The notes beneath the pieces were generated by a model that was not told the DNA's origin, searched no databases, and saw nothing but the letters and a program-made list of their open reading frames with translations. 53,760 nucleotides of DNA from Cytauxzoon felis (taxonomy: Eukaryota; Apicomplexa; Aconoidasida; Piroplasmida; Theileriidae). Position numbers and translations under genes: made by a program. Where the stretch lies: positions 1 to 53,760 of the forward strand of contig JAIQCW010000306.1 in NCBI GenBank assembly GCA_020283715.1, given 5' to 3'. Numbering within the stretch: the first letter of the stretch is position 1; each line of letters begins with the position of its first letter. This document shows, piece after piece, positions 45,028-53,760 of the stretch.

Positions 45028-48000
45028 TCACTTGAGGTTAGAGAAGAATTTCTTGAAGAATGGATGTTGTTCATTAGAATTCTTTGGTTTCTTTCGAGGT
45101 TTATTATTAGAAGAAGGTAGCAAGTGCTTATATTGTAGCTGTTTCTTTAATGATCCCGATAGACCGGCAAGACCAGTAGCTTTTTTTGATATGACTACTT
45201 GATCATCATTATTAGGTATACTCATATCAGTTTGATTAATCTCTTCATCATTATCTACATCATCACTAGCTGAGATGATCTCTTGTAATAATTCATCTTG
45301 TATGCTTGGCCTCATATATATCAAATTAGATGAGTCCTTAACCACATCGGCCGAGCTCGATACATTATAAGCATAGCCCTTAGTGATGTTAAGATAATGA
45401 TTTGAACATTATACTTACCTGATCAATAATAAATTGTTGTCTTTTATCAGCAAATATCATTTCTTGTGTATCTTTACTAACAAGACTATAGAAAAATGCA
45501 TTGAATCCATGTTCATCAGTCTTATTCTTAGGTCTGAGAATACGTCCTAAACGTTGAGCCTCTTGGCGCCTAAAAATGAATATGGAGATTCCACCAAGTA
45601 TAAAAACCTTGAAGCAAAGTTGAATGATATCTGAATAACGACATTTGCGCACGGTATATCCAAAGCATTATCACCGACTTTGGATAAAAATATACTGTTG
45701 AATGTATTCTCGTTCTACAATTAAAATATTAACTTTAAGAAAATATCACCCGTAGCTGATCTCAGGGAAGCGGAAGGGGAAGCAAATAGAAGAGCTGTCT
45801 GCAAGACGAAGGAAGGTAGGATTGGACATCAGGTGGAATAGGTATCACTTAGATAACAGTTAATAATAGGCTTATTGTAGGATAAACATACTTTGAATTT
45901 ATTTAAAATGATGATTCTTTCAGTTGAGCTGACTTTTCCATAGATGAATGGTCGATTTAACATTTTAGCGACGTGTAATAGTGCGAAGAGATTATCGGAG
46001 AAGACGATAACTTTATCACCTCTGGCTTCATGGAATTTTAATAGATATTCGCATGTCGCTAATTTAATTGGATTACAACTCCATAAGCGTCTTTTCTTAG
46101 CGCTTGTACTCCTAAGGTATTCTCTATAAAAGGGTGCTGTCATTGGACACCAGATTTCTTGACATATAACTTTGGCTAAGAATCCTTTTTCTTGTAATTC
46201 TAACCAATTTGCTTCATATAATTTTGGACCAATAAGCCATTGTAGATCTCTAATAAGATCATCTTCCCTGACAAGTGTGGCTGTTAAACCGAGTTTACAG
46301 TGTGATCTAATAATTTCATTGATTCTACGGAACGCTGGTGCAGGAACAAATTGCACTTCATCAAATATTAATAATCCCCATTCTCTCTCTTTAATTTGGT
46401 TCAATATTCTATCGGTAGTCTCTCTATGTTTCCTGGAGTAAGCCATCATAGTATAAGTGGATACCAATACACCAGCCTCATTAGAGTCCCATAAATCAGA
46501 TTTATTTTCTGATGTTAGAGATAATAAATGTGTACTTGATATATTTGTAAAGTCTGTAAACTGTTTTATCCATTGTTCTACAGCCACAGCGGATGTTGTG
46601 AGGATGAAAATTGGTTTCCTTACAGTACATGCAGCTACAATACCCGTTAAGGTTTTACCAGCACCGCAAGGTAATACAATTATACCAGACCGTGCACGAC
46701 CATTACTAAACATTCTCCTCAATGCTCTCTCTTGATAGTAACGGATTTTTATATTAGATCTTATACAACATGTTAGTGATGGCGTCTTATTATCCTTACG
46801 GAAATCATATTCCATGACCAGTGGTCTACGCATAGATTGAAGTGCTTCACGTTTCAAATCCTCAATTTTCTCCTGATGTACTTCAAAAGAATAAACCTCG
46901 GTGCTAGGGTTGTCATTCTTCTCATTAATATCGGCATTGGTACTAAACACTAAAAAAGTGTTATAATCGGAGTGCTAAAACATAAACGTACCAAATGAAG
47001 ATAAATCTACAGTAGGAACAATACTTGTCAGATAGTCTGAGCTCTCTGCATTTTTACTTGAGGTTTCCCAAGGATTAGATTGGATTCTGGAGTTCTTAAT
47101 CTCTTTGTTCGTCAATAATAAATCCAATTCCTTACGGTCATACGACTCGATCCAATAACCATTGTCTTTAAGAACCAATTTAATCTTACCAAAAGCCTAG
47201 AAAATATAAAGATATATAATATCAAAGTAAACATTCTAGTTTGTATAGATCCGAGGTTTTCAGTCAGAGATTAAGTCTGGATTGGACATTACAGTTGGAG
47301 TCATGACCATATCTTCCAATCGCCATCCCACCATAGGTCCTGTCGTCAGCTTCTCCACCTTAGGTCGTCTTGCAGACAACTCTTCTAATTACCTATCTAT
47401 AAAGAGTAAAGCCACTCCCAGAGATCGTGGCGGAAGTGTAGTGATTGGACCTCAAGTGGAACCCGTAGCTGATCTCAGGGAAGTGGAGGGGGAACTAAAT
47501 AGAAGAGCTGACGGCAGGACTTATTGTAGAGTAGAGTGGAATAGTTGTGGCGACTTGATCAGTGTTTGTAACCTCAGGTGGAGATTTATCTTAAGAACCA
47601 ACTTCAGGTGAATATAACGATGTAATATAGAAATTGGTTGATATCATCAAATAGTTATATTTCTGAATATATACATACCGAAGCGGTGGTTATAATTGAA
47701 TCTTTTAACTTCTTGGGTAATATATTTTTGGAGAATTTATCAAGGTTGTTTAGTAATTCATCAATGGTGAGTCCTACTGAGATGGCCGTATATAACGAGA
47801 ATACAGTGACCTAAAGGGTGAAATGAATAATTATTAAAACTAATAATAATTACCTGATATTCGTGAATTAATTCAGGTCTACATACTGGTTCTGCGATAG
47901 TTACCAAGAAATCAAGAGCTTGTTTACTTACAGGTGTAAACAGTTCTAAATATAAATAGCCATCTGGACATACCCATACTGGCCTTGTATCATGTGTATC

Positions 48001-48114
48001 CTTTAATTCCAAGTCTGAATAATCCCTAAACGAACGTATCCATTGCTCACTTCCATCTACTGTATATGGCAAAGTCCCCCAATTACCATCACTTAAAATT
48101 GGCTTCTTTGACAT
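45028..48114 (-). CDS. XPB: TFIIH helicase/translocase XPB (ERCC3/Ssl2)
   Basis: DNA translocase of TFIIH, opening promoters and acting in nucleotide excision repair. I start at the ATG at 48114 ([17 protein letters not shown]), not the upstream in-frame ATG. The N-terminal domain has [22 protein letters not shown] and [14 protein letters not shown]. The helicase core has [11 protein letters not shown] (Walker A), [16 protein letters not shown] (Walker B), [26 protein letters not shown] and later [15 protein letters not shown] (motif VI). The C terminus ends [12 protein letters not shown], like the family. Walker B reads DEVQ where XPB normally has DEVH. Introns at 45719-45891 and around 47200-47690 hold copies 16 and 17 of the dispersed repeat. 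Confidence 0.93.
45748..45840 (+). repeat. Partial palindromic repeat, copy 16 (XPB intron)
   Basis: One arm only: CCCGTAGCTGATCTCAGGG, GCAAATAGAAGAG tip, CTGTCTGCAAGACGA and a terminal CATCAGGTGGAA module. The core is absent. The single-arm form resembles the half-copies that flank the FAINT fragment. Confidence 0.8.
47281..47610 (+). repeat. Palindromic mosaic repeat, copy 17 (XPB intron)
   Basis: The inverted ends are clear: GTCTTGCAGACAACTCTTCT on the left corresponds, with a few changes, to the reverse complement of AGAAGAGCTGACGGCAGGAC on the right. Between them are the CCACTCCCAGAGATCGTGGC core, ACCTCAAGTGG and TAGCTGATCTCAGGGAAG. Confidence 0.85.
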
Positions 48115-48301
48115 TAAAATACAATTTAATAAAATTATAAATTTTATAATGTACAAAAAATTAAAAAGTTTTTTTAATTAATCTAAATTAAATGTGTGGT
48201 TTTTTTAATCTGTTAATTTATAATCTGACAAATCTGCTATATCAGACAAGGCTTCTTTTAGACACCTAACATATTTCATATTAACACATATACCACAAAA
48301 C

Positions 48302-51288
48302 TTACTTTACAACGTGAATACATTTCTCACGTTTCTCTGTAACTTGTTTAGACTCCGCCATTAACTCGTCATACAATTCGCTCTTGTACAACTTTGAAAT
48401 CAATTCCTGTTGTACTGATTCCGTTGCCTTGTTTACCATGAAATGCATTATACACTTTGGAACAGCGTCTGCTACATTTTTCCTAAATGAAAGTAATGAG
48501 GAGATTGAAGAGGAGAATAGCTAGTGTATATTATAGGTCGGGGGTATGCATCACTAATTAAGGTATAAAAACTCACCTAACAATAGAAAAGTAACTACTG
48601 ATTAATGTCTTGATGAGTTCAGTTTCCACAAGCTCACGTTCAGTAGGGTCATTACTTAACATGACAACCTTTGGTATATTTGGGAGCCAAATTGCATTAC
48701 TAGAGTTTTCTTTACTCTGAAAATGATATGAAATCATCAACAAATCGTTGACGAACCTTATCAAATATTATTTTATTCGATTGTAAAATGGTTTTGGGTG
48801 AGGTCTCATTCTTCAAAACTGTCTTTGGTGAAGTTCCCGGATCAAATTTGGGACCACTTGCAACTAAATCAACAGGAATCTGGAGGGATTTTATGAAGAT
48901 AGAGAGCAAATGCTATTATTAAACTTACACTCGGCTTTGGTAATGGTGATGTGTTAATTGGACTTGTTGTTGTATGATGTTCTACATCTGAGATTGATTA
49001 TTAAAACAATTCAATCATTCAACATGCCTGTTGTATTATAAACTTCAGCTAATGCTGAGTTACGTAGGAAGTCCGGATGGTTTGTGTTGATGTATGCCAA
49101 CTCAATCTGTATATTAATAATCGATCCCAGCAATATTACTAACCTTTATAATGTTACGAATAATATCCTTTGTTGGTTCTAAGCATTGCCTTAATAAATC
49201 TTTGATGACTGATAAGATCTTATTCCTCATGTTCATATATCGATTGATCTCCGGTACATCACAATTCTCCAGGATATTTTGCAGCTCCTCATATACCTGA
49301 AGAATTACAAGTGGAATCAAAATTAATCAAATAGACTATAGACGTTGGGTCAGTGTTGTTTTATAGAATCCTTAGATCCCAAATAGTTAAATACATTTAA
49401 CTTACTTGATCAACACATTGTAGCGATGGATATTCTAGTAGTTTGATTTGTTTCTTAACTAAATTCTCAAAGGCAATTTCAGGTACAAAAAGTGCAGAGT
49501 ATGGACCAGTAGAGTTTCTAATAGCAGTTCTAATTTCAATATCAGATAACCCAGAGAGTGGACTGAAAGCATTTAAAGCTCTGAGATAACTATCATTAAA
49601 GATGAAATAAATCCTAGCGCCACCATATAATCTTGAAGTATGATGTTTTGGAACAATTTTACCATCGATTGTATCTTTAAATCTTTGAGAGAATTTAGTG
49701 AAAAAATGAAGCAAACATGCGCCAGGAGAGCTCGTTAGATAAGCTGCACCATGAACTGTTGAATAGATGTAATGAAGATTGGATATCACATACTATTTAA
49801 TTCATTCTCATAATCATGTAACAACGTTACAATCTTAGACTTTACATATGGCAACATATCTTTTATATGGCTAGTCAACATCTATAAGAAGATGAATGAT
49901 GAGTAGTTTAAGTTTAAAATTAAATGAACTTTATTTAAATACGGCTAAGATCCATGAAATTGTCTTGATACTCCACCTGAAGTTGTCTTGCAGACAGCTT
50001 CTCTATTTAGCTCTGCCTCCGCTTCCCTGAGATCAGCTACGGGTACCACTTGAGGTCCAGTACTACTCTTCATTCCACTCGAGGTTACATCCTTAACTCT
50101 ACTTTCATCACTACCTTCATCATCGCCACGATCTCCGGGAGTGGCTCTACTCTTTAGAGATAGGTAATGGAAGAGGCCTCCACGGCGAGTGAAAGACAAT
50201 GTTGTAACCTCAAGTGGAGAGCTGACGGCAGGACTGACCTCAGGTGGAGTTGTCTATAAGACCAACAGTGATATTAGTGGAGGGAAGGGTTGATGTATAA
50301 TATTTCAACGTACTTCATTTAGTAATGTGGTAAGATATTTTATTCCACATTTATTTGCTATAGTACGATAAATAGGATGATTTTTAAAAAAGTTTTCTTC
50401 ATCGACGTGATTATGCGGTACATTTGAGTTCAATCCACGTTCCCTGCATACAACACCAACGTAACTATAGGAGGATGAAATGTATTATAACAAGATTAGA
50501 TGGTCTTTATGAATATGTATCCAGTTTTGCATCAACTTACCCCTTTCTGAGTTTATAAATCTTCCCCTGTAGGAGATCGAGTGCATCTACACCTTCATCT
50601 ATAACATCACATTTGGTAATTACACCAATGGTCCTTAAACCGGTAGGATCGACTTCTCTAGCCATTTTAAGACTATCAGATGTAGCAATATCGGTGTTTG
50701 CAGCAGAAAGTGCAAGGATGATACATGTAGGTTTAGTAATGTACTCTAGGATCATTTGACGAATTTGAAGCTCAATATCATTTGTCTGATCACCAACAGG
50801 TACTTTGGTGATACCAGGAAGGTCTATTAGTGTTAAATCTATCACTTTTGGAGATGTGATTTTCAAGAAAATTGGTACAGATGACACATTCTTCGTTGAA
50901 CCTGTTATACGTTCCGTCTCGGATCTTATCTCCTCCCTTATCTTTTGAAAATCATCGAAGATGACTCCACGTTTATGAGCGAATTCTCCATGGTCAATAG
51001 AATTCGAATCATGACATAACTATAGGAATATGATTAAAATAATATAAATGGCAGTTAATGTGTGGATATATACAAGTCATAACAACGTACTCTTAGTATT
51101 AATGGCCTTTGTGTAACTATTCCAGATCCTTTAGGCAAGAATGAAAACCCTACTATAGCCTCTAACACAGATGATTTACCAACTGATTGTGCTCCAATTA
51201 CAGCTATTGCTGGTAAATCTATATTAGTATCACCCGTCCATGCAAGTACATTATGTAATCTACTAACTAATGGTATTAACTTCTCCAT
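48302..51288 (-). CDS. Dynamin-related GTPase
   Basis: Membrane-fission GTPase. The start at 51288 ([17 protein letters not shown]) leads directly into the P-loop GAQSVGKSS. Exon near 50887-50537 has [13 protein letters not shown] (switch 2) and TKCDVIDEG (G4-type). Later exons give the stalk ([23 protein letters not shown]). The last exon carries a GED-like helix ([16 protein letters not shown]) and ends at 48302. A Pro/Lys/Thr-rich variable insert sits near 48800. No PH or Pro-rich tail is seen, as in other apicomplexan dynamins, which serve apicoplast or mitochondrial division and secretory organelles; which class this is was not determined. One intron contains copy 18 of the dispersed repeat. 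Confidence 0.88.
49971..50263 (-). repeat. Palindromic mosaic repeat, copy 18 (dynamin intron)
   Basis: CCACCTGAAGT, GTCTTGCAGACAGCT, CCCTGAGATCAGCTACGGGT, CCACGATCTCCGGGAGTGG core, CTCTTTAGAG stem, CCTCCACGGCGAGTG, two ACCTCA[AG]GTGGA modules and CTGACGGCAGGAC. The copy is complete. Confidence 0.85.
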
Positions 51289-51446
51289 AATTATACTATA
51301 GCGTTCTCAGTGTGCAATAATATGAACGCCATTAGAATGAAATAATAAAATCCTCATTATAATACAAAATTATGTTATTAATTATTATAATTTAAATTAT
51401 AAAATACTATTATCAATGTGTTTGTTATTTATGGACCTTTAATATT

Positions 51447-52192
51447 TTATACATCACCCTCCACTCCACCTCTCAATCTTAACACCAAATGGATTTTTGA
51501 ATTATTCTATAGACATATACCAATTTATTATTTCATAATTACATACCTTTATATTATATTCTGCTAGTGTTTTATTGTCTTGAAGCAATTTACCCTCATA
51601 TATAATTCTTTGTTGATCAACTGGTATATCCTGCTTCTCCTTTAATTTCTTCTTCAAATCCAACACCGTCTCATTCTCTGTAACTTCCATTTCTATTGTT
51701 TTACCTATTTAATTCATATTGATTGTATAAGATTTGTTCTGTCATCTCCATGAGATCATAAACTTTATAGGACCACGGATCAATTTAACAAACCATGCAT
51801 AGTCTCTACACGTATATTCATACCACCCCTAATTGTAGACATTGCACTCAAATCTTTATGCGTTTCCTAATTTAAATTTTAACAGTACAATTACTGGATT
51901 CCATACCTCGCAGTAGACAACATCATCAGATAACCTCTTACCCTTGCTATAAACCTCTATATGATGCACTTCATATTCATTTCTGATATAATTCTTCATA
52001 TTTCCGATAGTTTTAAGACTTTTAGGCACATGTAACGGTCCTTTAATAATGATGAGTATCAAGAAGCTCTAAACGAACCTTTAAGAGATAGAATCTTAAC
52101 GAGTTTGCCATCGCGATTATAATTGATGGAATTAACAACAGAGTATAATAAACAGATTGAAATTATCAATAGATTCATTGGTCATTGACATT
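51447..52192 (-). CDS. Signal-peptide-bearing tandem ubiquitin-like protein (apicoplast PUBL candidate)
   Basis: Five exons close in frame at 164 aa: 52101-52192, 51907-52018, 51794-51866, 51547-51704 and 51447-51506. The first exon encodes a signal sequence (core LFIILLLLIPSIIIAMA). A degenerate ubiquitin-like segment ends STIRGG. A second, clear ubiquitin fold follows: GKTIEMEVTENETVLDLKKK, DQQRIIYEGKLLQDNKTLAEY and IHLVLRLRGG, then VEGDV. The five residues after the Gly-Gly would have to be removed before conjugation. Apicomplexa have a plastid ubiquitin-like protein (PUBL) used in the apicoplast import system, and this is a candidate. The join of exon 1 to exon 2 is tentative; an alternative acceptor at 52040 would extend exon 2 but breaks the frame. 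NEDD8 is the alternative identity for the second domain. Confidence 0.65.
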
Positions 52193-52779
52193 TGACAGAG
52201 AATAACAACCAAGGATTATGATCCTACTCAACAGAGAGTTACTTTACAAACGAAATATATAATGGCGATTAAATAATCATTATAGTCTAATTTTCATATT
52301 TGTATAAATTTTATCTATGTGTCATTAAATTATAAGGTGATTCTGTGGTTGAAGTTGGTCGGAGAGATGAAGGTTCAAGAAAGATAAGAAGAGAAATATT
52401 ATGCAAATTACAAAATATCATTTAAATTTAAATAAAAGATATTTAAGAATATTACAATTCACTCGAACATGATCCAATTTTGGGAGTAATATGTAGAACT
52501 TCGTTTAAAGTGTTATATAAGGCAAAAAACTAATAAATAGTGTTGAATATAATAGATATATGTTGTATTATCACGTAGACAATAGAATATATCAAGAAAA
52601 ATCGTACGTGATACCGATATTATGACATTAATATAGTGCTGATAGTTATGACGTGGTATATAGTGCACGGGAATCGACTCCACTATATGGGATAACATCG
52701 AGTTCGGATTTAAAGGCAATTATTTAGCTGATCTTGGGAATCTAATTATATTGATTATTTGTGCGTATAATTTGATAAG
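52193..52779. other. Divergent intergenic region, Ubl / ADP-ATP translocase
   Basis: AT-rich region expected to hold two promoters. A minus-strand frame at 52513-52719 has no coding signature, and I see no repeat copy. Confidence 0.5.
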
Positions 52780-53691
52780 ATGGATTTGTTTAAGAGTTCT
52801 TTTGTGTTTGATTTTTTGATGGGTGGTGTATCCGCCGCCGTGTCGAAGACAGCAGTGGCACCAATCGAAAGAGTGAAGATGTTAATACAGACTCAAGATA
52901 CAATACCAGATATAAAGAGCGGTAAAGTACCAAGGTATTCTGGTATAGTTAATTGTTTCGCTAGGGTGTCTAAAGAACAGGGAATCTTATCATTATGGCG
53001 CGGTAATCTTGCAAATGTCATAAGATATTTTCCGACTCAAGCATTTAATTTTGCGTTTAAGGATTATTTTAAATCATTATTCCCAAAATATAACCAGAAG
53101 ACAGAATTTTGGAAATTCTTTGGTGCAAATATGGCTAGCGGTGGTTTAGCCGGTGCTAGCTCATTATTAATTGTATATCCATTAGATTTTGCAAGAACAA
53201 GATTAGCGAGTGATGTGGGTAAAGGATCAAAGAGGGAATTTACCGGTTTATTAGATTGTCTTTGTAAGATCCAGCGTACTACAGGAACATTATCATTATA
53301 TAAAGGATTTAGTGTATCAGTACAAGGAATTATTGTATATAGAGGAGCATATTTTGGTATGTATGATAGCGCTAAAGCTGTATTTTTCGGTGATAATGAA
53401 AAGAATGCCAACATTTTATACAAATGGGCCATTGCTCAACATGTTACTATATTAGCTGGGTTAACATCATATCCATTTGATACTGTCAGAAGGAGAATGA
53501 TGATGATGTCTGGTAAAACCGCTGGTAGTGAAATTATGTATACTGGTAGTCTAGATTGTTTTTTTAAAATATTGCGCAATGAAGGTGTTGGTGGTTTCTA
53601 TAAAGGTGCTTTCGCTAATATCCTACGTGGTATGGGCGGAGCTCTCGTCCTTGTCTTCTACGATGAATTAAAGAAAATATTCAATAAATAA
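52780..53691 (+). CDS. ADP/ATP translocase, mitochondrial carrier
   Basis: Exchanges cytosolic ADP for matrix ATP across the inner mitochondrial membrane. The 303-aa single-exon protein has three mitochondrial-carrier repeats, with Px[DE]xx[KR] signatures [15 protein letters not shown] and PFDTVRRR. The translocase-specific RRRMMM motif is present, read here as RRRMMMM. No cleavable presequence, as usual. Length and motifs are standard, so the call is secure. Confidence 0.97.
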   Translation: MDLFKSSFVFDFLMGGVSAAVSKTAVAPIERVKMLIQTQDTIPDIKSGKVPRYSGIVNCFARVSKEQGILSLWRGNLANVIRYFPTQAFNFAFKDYFKSLFPKYNQKTEFWKFFGANMASGGLAGASSLLIVYPLDFARTRLASDVGKGSKREFTGLLDCLCKIQRTTGTLSLYKGFSVSVQGIIVYRGAYFGMYDSAKAVFFGDNEKNANILYKWAIAQHVTILAGLTSYPFDTVRRRMMMMSGKTAGSEIMYTGSLDCFFKILRNEGVGGFYKGAFANILRGMGGALVLVFYDELKKIFNK

Positions 53692-53722
53692 ACCCATTTA
53701 ATATTCTATTGTAGACTGATTA

Positions 53723-53724
<2 letters not shown>

Positions 53725-53760
<36 letters not shown>
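53725..53760. repeat. (AT)n microsatellite at window end
   Basis: Uninterrupted alternating A and T to the last base, 34 bp after the translocase stop; it may continue beyond the window. Confidence 0.95.

Noticed and set aside
45944..46735. Several + strand frames opposite XPB
   Set aside because: Shadows of a strongly conserved helicase coding region.
52513..52719. 68-codon minus-strand frame in the Ubl/translocase gap
   Set aside because: Unusual composition, no motif, no splice partner; likely chance.
1..53760. tRNA, rRNA, CRISPR arrays
   Set aside because: Read through intergenic regions for B-box-like GTTCGAATC patterns and for regularly spaced short repeats; only the coding 36-bp tandem array and the dispersed palindromes were found. 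The 36-bp array has no unique spacers, so it is not CRISPR.

Overview
The window looks like nuclear DNA of a piroplasmid apicomplexan (Theileria-like sensu lato, possibly near the T. equi branch; species not determinable here). Evidence: high AT content, dense genes on both strands, many short GT..AG introns (mostly about 20-60 nt), a tandem-AP2 ApiAP2 regulator, an Elp3 with a hydrophobic C-terminal tail, a signal-peptide-bearing ubiquitin-like protein, and a fragment of a FAINT/DUF529-like multigene-family protein.

Layout. Minus: an XRN1-type exoribonuclease running off the left edge (1-4797), an 882-aa unknown (4902-7550), an ApiAP2 factor (8076-10409). Plus: mitochondrial ribosomal protein mL41 (11898-13823), whose second intron carries a FAINT-like fragment bracketed by inverted half-repeats. 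Minus: coatomer alpha (13820-19239). Plus: an E2 enzyme (20324-21186) and an SREK1-like SR protein (21260-22536). Minus: RAD50 (22625-27614) and a small unknown. Plus: two unknowns, CPSF2 (30165-33544) and a Bre1-like RING protein (33633-35856). Minus: cytosolic HSP70 (36243-38195) and a coiled-coil unknown. Plus: a possible 49-aa membrane protein and ELP3 (39942-43293). Minus: two small multi-exon unknowns, XPB helicase (45028-48114), dynamin-like GTPase (48302-51288) and a tandem ubiquitin-like protein (51447-52192). Plus: ADP/ATP translocase (52780-53691). Several reconstructed models close exactly in frame (coatomer alpha 1206 codons plus stop, ELP3 999, CPSF2 930, mL41 89), which supports the splice sites.

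The striking feature is a dispersed repeat found about 18 times, in both orientations. It is a mosaic of short modules, most of them small palindromes, arranged so the ends form an imperfect inverted repeat. Copies lie in introns of at least seven genes, in two intergenic gaps, and in frame inside exons of XRN1 (twice), the 882-aa gene, CPSF2 and, weakly, the Bre1-like gene. One stem module exists in alternative sequences that both keep the palindrome. The pattern recalls protein-tolerated palindromic elements of bacteria. I know of no description of it in piroplasms, but could not search.

The housekeeping genes cover RNA decay and processing, vesicle traffic, DNA repair and transcription, ubiquitin-like conjugation and mitochondrial function. 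They do not form an operon-like pathway. I saw no tRNA, rRNA or CRISPR array.
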